DNA of 47,416 bases from Clostridia bacterium (GTDB lineage Bacteria > Bacillota > Clostridia > Christensenellales > CAG-138): positions 1 through 47,416 of the forward strand of contig JAFZIH010000075.1 of assembly GCA_017554455.1 (NCBI GenBank), read 5' to 3'. Shown piece by piece: positions 7,789 through 16,931 of this stretch (the stretch's first letter is position 1; each line of letters begins with the position of its first letter). Below the pieces are notes generated by a model. It was not told where the DNA came from. It saw only the letters and a program-made list of their open reading frames with translations, and made no database searches. The position numbers were made by a program, and so were the translations under genes.

Positions 7789-8832
7789 TCATTTGGATTG
7801 CCGGATGATTGCAATCGTAGATCGCAATCCTTCCTCGAGCGTATACGATCCGGTCCAGCCGAGCTCTTTCAACTTGTCATTGTTGAGAACGCAATCCTGC
7901 GGTCGTGAAAATCCTTGACTTTCGATCGCGCTCGGCAGATCATAGACCACCTTCGTGCCGCATATGCAGGCAACCGTTTCCGCAACTTCTGCGATCGATG
8001 CAACGGATTTTTCGTATGAAATATTGTACGCTTCACCGCTCTTGCCTCTGAAAAGCGTAAAGAAGATCCCTTTTACAGTATCCAAAAGATAGCAGTAAGT
8101 CCTCTTTTGCAGACCTTTACTCTTCAGAACGATATCCTGGCCTTCCAGCCCGTTGCGCAGGAACTGTGCATGCGCCTTGCTGTCCGATTCCGCCATCGTC
8201 GGTCCGTAGATGCTGCAGAGCCGTGCAATCACAAAATCTACGTTGTATTCCTTTTGATAGCAGCGCATCAGGATTTCGGCGCATCTTTTGCTCTCCGGAT
8301 AGCAGGATCGAATCGCGTTCAGATCGATTTCACCGGAATCGGTTTCCCGATAGCCGTCTGCTTTTTCATTGATCCGTCCGTAAACCTCAAAGGTCGATGT
8401 AAACAGGAGGCGCGTCTTCGGATGATCCTTGCAGTAATCCAGAACATTTTTTGTGCCGACGAGGTTGGTCAGCAGCGTTTCTGCGGGGTAGAGTGCATAG
8501 GAAACGGGATCTGCGTTGCTTGCTGCATGGAGAATATAATCAATCGGTTCATCAATCGAAAGCGGTTCGCAGATATCCTGGGCAGCGAGCCGCAGTCGGT
8601 CTGTATCGGATTCATATGCAAACCGACGAAGAAGCTTGTCTGTGCTTCGACCGAGTGCGATGACGCGGAGATGATTGCCGAAATGCACGTCGGCATACAG
8701 CAGCGCGTCGACAAGGCAGGAGCCGATCATACCGGTCGCGCCTGTCACCAGAATGGTTGCGTCGACTTTCGGAATCTCCTCCGCGATCAGGGAGAGCTGT
8801 TCTCGATACAGGGTGCTGTCAATGATACTCAT
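7789..8832 (-). CDS. Extended SDR, NAD-dependent sugar epimerase/dehydratase family
   Basis: The 347-residue protein has an N-terminal Rossmann motif ([11 protein letters not shown]), the segment HAASNADP where related enzymes bind NAD, STFEVYG, and a catalytic Tyr-x3-Lys in YPESK. It ends with a sugar-nucleotide binding half containing [10 protein letters not shown]. It looks like a nucleotide-sugar epimerase, dehydratase or decarboxylase. It starts four bases after the stop codon of the IspD/TarI-like gene, suggesting coordinated production. One possibility is that the pair makes a CDP-linked sugar or polyol together; the actual substrate cannot be read from the sequence. Start 8832 is chosen because the longer frame overlaps the upstream gene. 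Confidence 0.8.
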   Translation of the reverse strand: MSIIDSTLYREQLSLIAEEIPKVDATILVTGATGMIGSCLVDALLYADVHFGNHLRVIALGRSTDKLLRRFAYESDTDRLRLAAQDICEPLSIDEPIDYILHAASNADPVSYALYPAETLLTNLVGTKNVLDYCKDHPKTRLLFTSTFEVYGRINEKADGYRETDSGEIDLNAIRSCYPESKRCAEILMRCYQKEYNVDFVIARLCSIYGPTMAESDSKAHAQFLRNGLEGQDIVLKSKGLQKRTYCYLLDTVKGIFFTLFRGKSGEAYNISYEKSVASIAEVAETVACICGTKVVYDLPSAIESQGFSRPQDCVLNNDKLKELGWTGSYTLEEGLRSTIAIIRQSK

Positions 8833-8836
8833 ATGC

Positions 8837-9556
8837 TCAATGCATCCAGGCGTCCTTTTCCGCGTGGAGAAGCGCTTTGAAGATCTCGATATCCTCAACC
8901 GTGGTCAGCTTTAGATTCTTTTCCGATCCTTTGGACATATAAAGCTTTCGCCCGAGTTCGATGTACATCGTACAGGACGCAACGGAATTGGTGATGCCCT
9001 TTGCAAGCGCTTCCTTATGAGCGGAGGCGATGTCCTTGACAAAAAACGCCTGCGGCGTCTGAGTAATCTTGAGATTGTCGCGCGGGACTTGTTCCTCCGT
9101 CGAGAGGGAATCGTATGTCTTCAGCATGGCCGCGGTGCAGGGGATCACCGTGATCGCATTTCCGTAGGTGCGGCAGACGCGAATGTTTTCAGTGATGATT
9201 TCCTCGCTGAGCATGGGCCGAATCGCATCGTGAATCAACACGATATCGTCGTCATCGGTATAGCGTTCGGCGATGTCGTAGATCCCGTTGCGGATCGAAT
9301 CCTGTCCGTTTTTGCCGCCGCTTACGATGCGGTCAAGCTTTGCAATGCCGAACTGCCGCGCATATGCCGAGAGTGCGCCCTGCCAATCATCCAGACAGAC
9401 GATCTCGATTGCGTCGATCATCGGATGACGCTGAAAAGCTTCCATCGTGTACACGATCACAGGCTTATCATACACGTTGATGAACTGCTTCGGAATATCC
9501 TGCTTCATACGTGCACCGACGCCGCCTGCAATGATTAATGCAATATTCTTTCCCAT
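8837..9556 (-). CDS. IspD/TarI-family cytidylyltransferase
   Basis: The 239-residue protein uses CTP to activate a phosphorylated polyol. It has the N-terminal IIAGGVGARM nucleotide loop, PKQF, HDAIRP, TQTPQAF and a final TTVEDIEI, all features of the IspD/TarI family. IspD acts on methylerythritol phosphate in isoprenoid synthesis, while TarI makes CDP-ribitol for wall teichoic acid. Location in a surface-glycan operon directly after a protein with a TagF/CDP-glycerol-transferase-like domain favours the TarI role, as in ribitol-phosphate polymers. I cannot exclude that it is the organism's only IspD. The start at 9556 has AAGGAA upstream. Confidence 0.85.
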   Translation of the reverse strand: MGKNIALIIAGGVGARMKQDIPKQFINVYDKPVIVYTMEAFQRHPMIDAIEIVCLDDWQGALSAYARQFGIAKLDRIVSGGKNGQDSIRNGIYDIAERYTDDDDIVLIHDAIRPMLSEEIITENIRVCRTYGNAITVIPCTAAMLKTYDSLSTEEQVPRDNLKITQTPQAFFVKDIASAHKEALAKGITNSVASCTMYIELGRKLYMSKGSEKNLKLTTVEDIEIFKALLHAEKDAWMH

Positions 9557-9609
9557 GGTTTGACGATTCCTTTCTTACTGATGATGTCCGGGTCAAGTTT
9601 ATATCGTGA

Positions 9610-12600
9610 TTAGTCGCGTTTCAAAATCAGCTCTTTTTTCAGCATGTCAAGCAGACGATCCGAAGCGTTCGGATAATACTGCTTCAGCTCTTGACGGGAG
9701 AACGCCTCTCGCTGCGCTTTCATCGGGTCGTCGCCGTCGATAACGACTTTCTGAATAAAGTCAATGATGTCCTGCGCCTGCGTCGCATGATAGTATTGAT
9801 CCATGCACGCAACGCCGAGCGGCAGCAGCGTCGCCCTGGTCTGTTCAAGCGAACGCATCATATAGCAGCAGGGTTTTTCGGTGTACAGGTATTCTGCGAT
9901 AAACGAGCCGCAATCGTGAATCATGGCGTCGCTGTCCGCAAAGGTCTGGAAATAGTCGCCGCTCTTGTCATAAACGATGTTCGGGCTCTGCTGCAGCTGC
10001 GCGAGGTAATCGTCGATCTCCTCCTGCGTCCAAATATTGTGCGCGAGCAGATTATCAAACAGAAGCGGATGCGGGCGGAAGACAAAATCGACCTGCGGGA
10101 ACCGCTTCGGAAGCTCGATGAACAGGTCCGCATACTGCAGGAAGTTGGAGATGTTCAGCGTTTCCCAGCCCCATACCGTATGATGCGGGCAGATGAGGAC
10201 CTTCTTGCGCTCCTTTACCGCGGGAACATGGTTTGCAAGACTGTCCATCTTCATGTAGCCCGTTACATAGCCGTTTTTGCCCTTGATTGCTTCCTGTTCC
10301 TTCAGGAAGCGCAGATTCGATTCCGATTCGATACAGACCTTCCACATATAATTATAAAAGTCTGTATGGATCACCTGATTCCAGAATTTCAGGACGGGGA
10401 AGCCGTAATTGGCATAGAGCATCAAGACGTCCTTATTGAGGAAATATGTTGCACGATGGAACACGTGCGCATACAATTCATACGGGTTGCTGAAGCATAC
10501 GATCGGATACTGATCGCCGAGCTCGAGCACGGCGCCTTTATCCCAATCAAAGCCATGCAGAACCCGATTTCCGTAGGCAGCAGACAATTCGGCGTATGCC
10601 TCAAAATATTTCTCCCGCTGGTATTCCTGTGTGCGGTAAATGTTCGGGATGACGATGATCCAAGGATCGAAGACATCGTCATGCAGCATCTTTTCAAAAA
10701 CCGCTTGAAACGGGAAGACACCGTTGAACATGTTGAGAAATGCAACCTTGATTCTTCCATCCTGCTGATACCGGCTGCGTACGGCTTCGATCTTTGCAGG
10801 ATAGGCGCGGTACAGCCGTTCGAGCTTGGACGTGTTCGCGGATAGGCGTTTCCGTTTTCGCCGTTTTTCGGAAACGATCCGCTTTACGGTACGCGCGACC
10901 AATCCGAGCTTTCCCCCTTTTTGGTTCTTCTGCGCTTTGAACCATCCGGTGAAAGTCTGATACTGATCATAACTTTTTTTGCCTCTGAATTTGCAATATG
11001 TGTGATAGAGGCGCATCTGACGCCGAATGCAGGGCAGTGCGAAACAATCCTGCGGCGTGAGCTTTGTGTTTGTCAAAGCGTGCAGCAGCAGATCGCCGAT
11101 CTTCTTTTCCTCAAAGATGCTTTCGCAAGCCCGTCTTCCCTCTTCGCCGATCTGCGCTCGATCGGCTCCGTTCCGGCAGACGGCATCAATGACCTCCTTG
11201 ATCGTATGCGTGCGAAGCCCGAGCGTTTCAACGTCCGCTGAGTTCCAGCCGACCGAGTAGTCCGGAACGTCCTGCAGGAAGACATACTGGTTTTTGTAGA
11301 AGGGCGAGGGAGAGACGATCGGGATGACGGTCGGGATCCCCATCATGGCACAGTCCATTGCGCTGATGCCCATCGACATGACAAAGTCGGCGTTTTCGAG
11401 AACGTATTTGTCCCGCAATTCTCCGTAGAGGAACGAAGTAAACACAAACCGGATCTTCGGCGCATATTTCTGGATATTGATCCGATTGCGCGCATTGCCG
11501 TCGCCGACAATGTGAAATTCAACGACCTTATCGAGGTCCGACAGCAGAATATTATCAAAGCAGTTGATCAGCGAATACACCTTATCCGAATCAAGTCTGC
11601 CGAGCCACAGAATGCGGATCACGTCGTCGCGCGAATGATGCGGGATCGAGGAAACGTCGATCTGCGGCTGATGAACGATTGTGGAAACGTATTCGGGCAG
11701 AAAATTGCGGTCAGACAGACGGTTGATCGGAGCAAGATTGCTAGCATCCTGAAAACATGCGGAATTGGTTTCCCAAAGCATATTCAGGAACGGTTTTTCC
11801 TCGAACCGCACCGCAAAGAACTGATTCCTGTACCATTGCAGAATCTGCGGATGCCCGAAATACTGAAGAATGCGCACATTCTTCAGCGCTTTGATCTTGG
11901 TCAGCAGGAAGGACAGATGGTTGATCGAAACAAAAAACACCGCGCCCTCGAAGCTCTGAAAATCGACCGAGTCTTCGTTCATAATATGCAGCTTTTCTGT
12001 CTTTTCGGCGGCATATGCGCTTTCGATGGTGCCGCATACCGGGGCGATATAGTACGTCTCGTATCCGAGCGTTTCGGACAAATACTTGGCAAAATCGAGA
12101 TACACGGTCCGCCCGCCGCCGAACGGGACCTTGATTGCGGTATACAGAACGATCTTCGTGTCCTTCGGCAGCACATAGTCGCCGTTCCGCTTGATCTCGT
12201 ACCAATTCAGGTCCATGCGTTCGCATTCGGCGCTGAGCTCGGTCGTTTCCCAAAGCCGGAACCCCATCTTTTCATAAAACCGATTGGCGCGCGTATTCTC
12301 CACGCGCACATTGAGATACACCCGGTCAAGGCCGAGCGTATCGAATGCATAGGAAAGGATCTGTTCGGTTGCGGATTTCGCCGCACCCGTTCCCCACGCG
12401 TCGGGATGCATGGCGATCGCGTACTCTGCGTCGCCGCGCCGCTTTGAGATATTCTTGAGACTGATCGTACCGAGATAGGTATCCGCCTCGTCGACGACGG
12501 CGCGATGCACCGTGTCATCGGCGTCGTTCGCATGCGCAATGAACGATTCGACGTCGTTCTCGGTAACGTCCTTTCCGCCGATGCGCAAATACTGTGTGGC

Positions 12601-12690
12601 AGTTTCATCCCGCATCCATTCCAACATGCGGGGCGCGTCCTTCGGTTCCAATGCGCGCAGCCGATATGCCGTCTGTTTTATAGCTTCCAT
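9610..12690 (-). CDS. Trimodular GNAT acetyltransferase-glycosyltransferase-CDP-glycerol transferase fusion
   Basis: This 1026-residue protein appears to hold three enzymes. Residues 1-168 form a RimJ/RimL-type GNAT domain with an acetyl-CoA loop (AWGTGAA) and the terminal ENTRANRFYEKMGF element. From about 170 to 590 there is a GT-B glycosyltransferase-like region with a Gly-rich opening (KVPFGGGRTVYL) and an LWLGRLDSDK segment typical of GT4 enzymes. From about 650 to the end there is a CDP-glycerol glycerophosphotransferase-like (TagB/TagF) domain with PHHTVWGWE, FRPHP and DCGSFIAEYLYTEKP. Its ATG directly abuts the TAA of the aminotransferase gene, so translation is coupled. The GNAT domain is a good candidate to N-acetylate the amino sugar made by that aminotransferase, which the middle domain may then transfer. 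These roles are inferred. Confidence 0.82.
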   Translation of the reverse strand: MEAIKQTAYRLRALEPKDAPRMLEWMRDETATQYLRIGGKDVTENDVESFIAHANDADDTVHRAVVDEADTYLGTISLKNISKRRGDAEYAIAMHPDAWGTGAAKSATEQILSYAFDTLGLDRVYLNVRVENTRANRFYEKMGFRLWETTELSAECERMDLNWYEIKRNGDYVLPKDTKIVLYTAIKVPFGGGRTVYLDFAKYLSETLGYETYYIAPVCGTIESAYAAEKTEKLHIMNEDSVDFQSFEGAVFFVSINHLSFLLTKIKALKNVRILQYFGHPQILQWYRNQFFAVRFEEKPFLNMLWETNSACFQDASNLAPINRLSDRNFLPEYVSTIVHQPQIDVSSIPHHSRDDVIRILWLGRLDSDKVYSLINCFDNILLSDLDKVVEFHIVGDGNARNRINIQKYAPKIRFVFTSFLYGELRDKYVLENADFVMSMGISAMDCAMMGIPTVIPIVSPSPFYKNQYVFLQDVPDYSVGWNSADVETLGLRTHTIKEVIDAVCRNGADRAQIGEEGRRACESIFEEKKIGDLLLHALTNTKLTPQDCFALPCIRRQMRLYHTYCKFRGKKSYDQYQTFTGWFKAQKNQKGGKLGLVARTVKRIVSEKRRKRKRLSANTSKLERLYRAYPAKIEAVRSRYQQDGRIKVAFLNMFNGVFPFQAVFEKMLHDDVFDPWIIVIPNIYRTQEYQREKYFEAYAELSAAYGNRVLHGFDWDKGAVLELGDQYPIVCFSNPYELYAHVFHRATYFLNKDVLMLYANYGFPVLKFWNQVIHTDFYNYMWKVCIESESNLRFLKEQEAIKGKNGYVTGYMKMDSLANHVPAVKERKKVLICPHHTVWGWETLNISNFLQYADLFIELPKRFPQVDFVFRPHPLLFDNLLAHNIWTQEEIDDYLAQLQQSPNIVYDKSGDYFQTFADSDAMIHDCGSFIAEYLYTEKPCCYMMRSLEQTRATLLPLGVACMDQYYHATQAQDIIDFIQKVVIDGDDPMKAQREAFSRQELKQYYPNASDRLLDMLKKELILKRD

Positions 12691-13800
12691 TTATCTGTCC
12701 TTCTGCATAAACGTTCGAATTGCGGAAACTGTCGTTTCAAGCTGCCCGTCGGTCAGTCCGTAGAACATCGGCAGACTGATCTCCTGCGCGGCAATGCGCT
12801 CCGCAACCGGGAAATCGCCGACATGATAGCCGAGCTCACGGTATGCGGCATGCAGATGCATTGCCACCGGATAGTGCACAAGCGTCTGGACGCCGTTTGC
12901 CTTGAGGTGGGCCATCAACTCCGCACGGTTTTCGACGAGGATCGGGAAAATATGCCAAACATTTTTGACGTTTTGATCCTGCTTCGGCAGTACCGCGCCG
13001 CAATCTTTAAGCGCGGCAAGATACGCGTCTGCGATTTCAGAGCGTGCATCGTTCCAACGGTCAAGCGAGTGCAGCTTGACAGACAGCACGGCCGCCTGGA
13101 TCGGATCGAGACGGGAATTGACGCCCTTCAGGATGTGCGCGTATTTCTCCTTTGAACCGTAGTTGGAAAGGATACGAACCTTTTCGGCGATCGTATCGTC
13201 GTTCGTCGTCACCGCGCCCGCATCGCCGAACGCGCCCAAATTTTTACCGGGATAAAAGCTGAACCCGGAAGCGACGCCGAGCGATCCGGCCTTGCGTCCC
13301 TTATAGAGCGCGCCGTGCGCCTGCGCGGAATCCTCGATGATCGGCAAGCCGTGCTTTTTTGCGATCGCTTCGATCTCGTCAAAGCGCCCGATCCGGCCGT
13401 AGATATGGACAACCATGATCGCTTTGGTGCGCGGTGTGATCGCCTTTTCGAGCCGATCGGGGTCGAGACAGTAGGTATCCGGCTCAACGTCCGCATAGAC
13501 GGGGGTGGCCCCCGCATAGGTAACGGCGAGCGCGGTTGCGATAAAGGTGTGCGCGGGAACGATGACCTCGTCGCCTGCGCCGATCTCCATGGCACGCAGA
13601 ATGAGGTGCAGCGCATCAAGCCCGTTTCCGCAGCCGATACAGTGCCTTACGCCGACATAATCCGCATAGGCACGCTCAAACGCAGAGACCTCTTCGCCGC
13701 CGATAAAATAATTGCTGTCCACCACGCGGGCGATCGCTTCGTTCAAAGCGGGGCGGATCTCCGCATGCATTTGGGTAAAGTCCGAAAACGGTACGTTCAT
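12691..13800 (-). CDS. DegT/DnrJ/EryC1 sugar aminotransferase, FdtB/QdtB-like
   Basis: This 369-residue PLP enzyme belongs to the sugar aminotransferases that convert keto-sugar nucleotides to amino sugars. The N-terminal [13 protein letters not shown] is followed by [15 protein letters not shown], which binds PLP phosphate. The PLP lysine lies in [15 protein letters not shown], and the HIYGR segment is also typical. It overlaps the upstream FdtA-like gene by four bases (ATGA), so the 3,4-ketoisomerase and aminotransferase are made together, exactly as expected for dTDP-3-amino-3,6-dideoxyhexose synthesis. Whether the product is the fucose- or quinovose-type isomer depends on the isomerase and is not visible here. 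Confidence 0.92.
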   Translation of the reverse strand: MNVPFSDFTQMHAEIRPALNEAIARVVDSNYFIGGEEVSAFERAYADYVGVRHCIGCGNGLDALHLILRAMEIGAGDEVIVPAHTFIATALAVTYAGATPVYADVEPDTYCLDPDRLEKAITPRTKAIMVVHIYGRIGRFDEIEAIAKKHGLPIIEDSAQAHGALYKGRKAGSLGVASGFSFYPGKNLGAFGDAGAVTTNDDTIAEKVRILSNYGSKEKYAHILKGVNSRLDPIQAAVLSVKLHSLDRWNDARSEIADAYLAALKDCGAVLPKQDQNVKNVWHIFPILVENRAELMAHLKANGVQTLVHYPVAMHLHAAYRELGYHVGDFPVAERIAAQEISLPMFYGLTDGQLETTVSAIRTFMQKDR

Positions 13801-14213
13801 TGCAAAACCCCTTCCTCTGCAAACCGTTTGACAACGGAATAGTCAAATACATAATCTTCCGGATCGTACGGACGGTCAACAAGGGCGAGCAAAACACAAT
13901 CGGCGGAAAAATGCAGCATTTCCCGCCAAATAAAGCCGTGAATATAGATGCCCTCTTCACGCGTGTTCAAAGTGACGATTTCGCGTTCTTTTCCATTGTC
14001 CAGAAGGACGTCGCAGCTTCCGCTGAGGCAGAGCAGGACCTGATTCAGATCCTTATGCGCATGCTTGCCGCGAACAGCATCCGGCGTGGTATTGTAAATA
14101 TAATAGATCCGTCCGATGCGGAAAGGTATGTCCTTGTCGTTTTCGATCGGCACGAGCGAGCCGCGCTCGTCGCCGAAGGACGAAAAGCGGATCCGATCTA
14201 CACCCGATATCAT
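13797..14213 (-). CDS. dTDP-4-oxo-6-deoxyglucose 3,4-ketoisomerase, FdtA/QdtA-like cupin
   Basis: The 138-residue protein is a single cupin of the WxcM/FdtA type. It moves the keto group of dTDP-4-keto-6-deoxyglucose from C4 to C3, creating the substrate for the next gene's aminotransferase. Key features are [10 protein letters not shown] near the N-terminus, RIYYIYN, the active-site segment [11 protein letters not shown] with two catalytic His, and [17 protein letters not shown] precedes the ATG at 14213. The stop overlaps the next gene's start. FdtA and QdtA differ in stereochemistry and are hard to tell apart from sequence alone. Confidence 0.9.
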   Translation of the reverse strand: MISGVDRIRFSSFGDERGSLVPIENDKDIPFRIGRIYYIYNTTPDAVRGKHAHKDLNQVLLCLSGSCDVLLDNGKEREIVTLNTREEGIYIHGFIWREMLHFSADCVLLALVDRPYDPEDYVFDYSVVKRFAEEGVLQ

Positions 14214-14237
14214 CCGTATCCCTCCGTGTGCGTTGTT

Positions 14238-15176
14238 TTAAATGTGAAAAACCGCATGTACAATGCGCTTCATGCTCCAGATCGGTTTTTTGACCATCAG
14301 GAGAAGCTTATCCGAGAGAGATCCGCGTTCCCACTGCCGATGCAGCAGCGCATTCTCCATGCTCGCCGCTTTGTTCTGCTCAAGCCGCACCTGCAGCGCT
14401 TCCGGGTCCGCACAGTACGGGAAGACCTCTTTTTCATAGAAGCGGCGCATGTCCTCGGCAAGCGTAAGATTGTTGCTCTCCGGATTGCTGACGCCGCCTG
14501 ACCGCCGCCGAATGGCGCATTTGGGCCAGAAGCCGATGGTGATCCGCCGCCGCAGCGCCTGCATGATGAACGGGTAATCCTCCAAAAGACGATAATCGGT
14601 ATCGAACAATCCGATGGAGGAGAGACTTTCCCGCGTCCTTGCAATCGCACAGCCGGGCAGCAGCTTTTGCGTTTCGTGCGCGCGGTATATCTGTTCCCAA
14701 TCGCGCGACAACAGCAGTCTGATCTGCTTGCGATGCGGCCAACTGCCGCGAAAATGCGTTAATGTTTCGTCGTAGTTCGAGCAGCAGGCACCCATGATCG
14801 GGTCGCCCGATTCCATGAATGCGGCTGTCCAATCGGAAAGAACGTGTTCGTTTTCATAGACGTCGTCGCCGGAGAGGGGGAAAATATAGTCGCCCTTCGC
14901 ATGCAGAAGCGCGTCGTTGTAGTTTGCGACCGTGCCGACGTTCTGCGCATGACACAACAAAAGAAACTCCGAGAGGTTTTCGCGCCTGTTTTCCTGTACG
15001 AACGACCGGATTGCATCGGCGTCGAATCCTTCGGAACCGTCGTCGGCGATGATATACTGCAGCTTTGGATAATCCTGTGAGAGCACGGAACGGATCGCAT
15101 CGTGCAAATGCTCGCTGCGGTAGCTCAGCGTGATTACCGTGATCATAGGCAGACTGCCCGGATGCCCGTTCCGCAT
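14238..15176 (-). CDS. Family 2 glycosyltransferase
   Basis: The 312-residue protein starts with the GT2 fold: ITVITLSYRSEHLHDAI, then SQDYPKLQYIIADDGSEG, and a DxD-like acidic stretch in FPLSGDDVYEN. The second half contains RRRSGGVSNPES, typical of acceptor-side loops. GT2 enzymes of this type transfer a sugar from a nucleotide donor to a growing glycan at the cytoplasmic membrane face. It is the first gene of the leftward glycan operon, transcribed from the promoter at 15248-15276. Two starts are possible: 15176, with AAAGGA at a slightly long distance, and 15146, directly before the fold with no ribosome site. I prefer 15176. Confidence 0.88.
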   Translation of the reverse strand: MRNGHPGSLPMITVITLSYRSEHLHDAIRSVLSQDYPKLQYIIADDGSEGFDADAIRSFVQENRRENLSEFLLLCHAQNVGTVANYNDALLHAKGDYIFPLSGDDVYENEHVLSDWTAAFMESGDPIMGACCSNYDETLTHFRGSWPHRKQIRLLLSRDWEQIYRAHETQKLLPGCAIARTRESLSSIGLFDTDYRLLEDYPFIMQALRRRITIGFWPKCAIRRRSGGVSNPESNNLTLAEDMRRFYEKEVFPYCADPEALQVRLEQNKAASMENALLHRQWERGSLSDKLLLMVKKPIWSMKRIVHAVFHI

Positions 15177-15247
15177 GCTGCATTCGTCCTTTCCGTAAAA
15201 ATCCGATCCGCGATCGTAGGGAAATACTTTCCTATCTTATTTCTAAT

Positions 15248-15276
15248 AAAATACCATATTTACGCATGAATGTCAA
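15248..15276 (-). promoter_or_regulatory. Promoter of the surface-glycan operon
   Basis: Reading leftward, a perfect TTGACA (15276-15271) and TATTTT (15253-15248) are 17 bp apart in a locally AT-rich spacer. It drives all eight genes down to rmlB; no other strong promoter is seen in the operon. Confidence 0.75.
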
Positions 15277-15312
15277 CCAAAGCCGCAAATTGTCGGATTA
15301 TGGAGCGGTTAT

Positions 15313-15333
15313 CGAAAAACGCCGTGCGGCGGC
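15313..15333 (-). terminator. Possible weak terminator after the MATE gene
   Basis: Reading leftward, GCCG and CGGC close over a five-base loop and are followed by GTTTTTCG. The stem is short, so read-through into the glycan operon is possible. Confidence 0.3.
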
Positions 15334-15374
15334 TGCTTTCCGCGTGAAGATCCTTGTTTCCGACGAAGCGGATC

Positions 15375-16787
15375 TTACGGATCAACGTTCTCGTCCCGCA
15401 CGATATTGACGACCCAGCGGTCGCTCTTTACAAGGATGAAGCCGATTACACATTTGATAAGCTCAAGCGAGCAGCAGACGATATAGAGCGGCAGGATCGG
15501 AAGCGCTGTGAACCGGCTCAACACGAACGCGACGGGAATGCACAGCGCCCAGACGAAACAGCTGTCGAACAGCATGGTGATCTTCGTCTGCCCGCCGGAG
15601 CGCAGCGTGAAATAGCAGGCGTGCGTAAACGCGTTGAACGGCATCATGCACGCGGAGACCCAGAGGAAGCGCGTCGCAAGCATCTTTACCTCGCTGCCGG
15701 TGTTGTAAAGCCGCGGAATAAACGGAGCGGCGATCGAAAGCGCGGCGCCGAAGAACAGGCAGGTGCAGACCGAAAGCGCAATGATCTTGCGGTCCGTATC
15801 CTTCGCTTCCTCGAGTTTGTTCGCGCCGAGCAGATTGCCGACGATAATGCCGATCGAGGAGCCGATGGACATAAAGACGATGTTGAACAGGTTCGATACC
15901 GTGCTCGAAATGTTCAGCGCCGCGACGGCGGAAATGCCGCGCGTCGAATAGCACTGCATCATGGTCGTCATGCCGAGCGACCAGAACGCCTCGTTCAGCA
16001 AAAGCGGCGTGCCCTTCAAAACGATCTGCTTTGCAAGTGCGCCGGGCACGTAGAACGAGCGATAAACGCCTTTGAAAAACGGGAAGCGCTGCGTGTGCGT
16101 ATGTGCGTAAATAACGATGATCGCAAGCTCCACGAAACGGGAAATGACCGTAGCGATCGCCGCGCCGAGAACGCCGAGCGCGGGGAAGCCGAGCTTTCCG
16201 AAGATCAAAAGATAATTGAACACCAGATTGACGAGCACCGCGGAACCGCTGCCGACCATCGGCACGAAGGTCTCGCCCGTTTCGCGCAGGGAAAAGGCGT
16301 AGCACATCGAGATCGCGGAAGGAACGAGCCCGATAAGCATGATGAGAACGTATTTGCTGCCGTATTCGAGCGTAGCCGTAAGATCGCCTTCCGCGCCGCT
16401 TTCGTGCAGAAAAAGCGAGAGCAGAGGCCGGTGGAAAAAGCCGAGGACGACGAGCGCGACGATACAGATGACGGCGCAGATCAGAAGCTTAAAGCGGAGC
16501 ACGTGCCGCACGCCTTCCGTATCCTTCTTGCCGGCGAACTGCGCGCCGAAGATGCTGGCTCCCGATAGCCCGCCGAAGACCGTCAGATTGAACACGAAAA
16601 TGAGCTGATTCGCGATCGCGACGCCGCTCATCTGCTCGGTGCCGATCCGACCGACCATCAGGTTGTCCAGCACGTTCACGAACTGACTGACGCCGTTCTG
16701 GATCACGACCGGAATGACGATTATTAGGACCGCCTTATAAAACGCTTTATCGCCGATGTATTTTGAAAGAAAAGATCGCTTTTCCAT
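15375..16787 (-). CDS. MATE-family (MOP superfamily) transporter
   Basis: This 470-residue membrane protein has about twelve predicted helices in two related halves. The first half contains QFVNVLDNLMVGRIGTEQM and the GASIFGAQFAGKKD loop, both typical of MATE proteins. The second half repeats the pattern with SSIGIIVGNLLGANKLEEAK. Family members export cationic drugs or metabolites using a proton or sodium gradient. Relatives in the same superfamily flip lipid-linked glycans. Its position upstream of the glycan operon, in the same direction, makes an export role in that pathway possible, but the sequence looks more like the NorM/DinF branch than Wzx. Confidence 0.9.
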   Translation of the reverse strand: MEKRSFLSKYIGDKAFYKAVLIIVIPVVIQNGVSQFVNVLDNLMVGRIGTEQMSGVAIANQLIFVFNLTVFGGLSGASIFGAQFAGKKDTEGVRHVLRFKLLICAVICIVALVVLGFFHRPLLSLFLHESGAEGDLTATLEYGSKYVLIMLIGLVPSAISMCYAFSLRETGETFVPMVGSGSAVLVNLVFNYLLIFGKLGFPALGVLGAAIATVISRFVELAIIVIYAHTHTQRFPFFKGVYRSFYVPGALAKQIVLKGTPLLLNEAFWSLGMTTMMQCYSTRGISAVAALNISSTVSNLFNIVFMSIGSSIGIIVGNLLGANKLEEAKDTDRKIIALSVCTCLFFGAALSIAAPFIPRLYNTGSEVKMLATRFLWVSACMMPFNAFTHACYFTLRSGGQTKITMLFDSCFVWALCIPVAFVLSRFTALPILPLYIVCCSLELIKCVIGFILVKSDRWVVNIVRDENVDP

Positions 16788-16811
16788 GGTTCCTGTTTCC
16801 GCTTTTTTGAC

Positions 16812-16820
16812 AGTATAGCA
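16812..16820 (-). promoter_or_regulatory. Extended -10 promoter of the MATE gene
   Basis: Reading leftward, TGCTATACT forms an extended -10 element about 25 bases before the MATE start codon. No convincing -35 box is seen 17 bp upstream. Confidence 0.45.
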
Positions 16821-16870
16821 CGCCGGTTCAAAAAAGGGAAGCCGAAAACGGATACGGCCGTTACACGGGC

Positions 16871-16899
16871 TTGTATTTAAGTATGCGGCATGGTATAGT
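16871..16899 (+). promoter_or_regulatory. Promoter of the DUF5058/M20 operon
   Basis: TTGTAT at 16871-16876 and TATAGT at 16894-16899 are 17 bp apart. A second TATAAT at 16906-16911 lacks a matching -35 box. An AAAAGGAG ribosome site follows at 16916-16923. Confidence 0.6.
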
Positions 16900-16931
16900 A
16901 TTGTATATAATCCGGAAAAGGAGCATCAGAC

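Noticed and set aside
15375-16787. Wzx flippase for the glycan operon
   Set aside because: The motifs fit the NorM/DinF branch of MATE better, and the gene has its own promoter. The flippase role is only possible.
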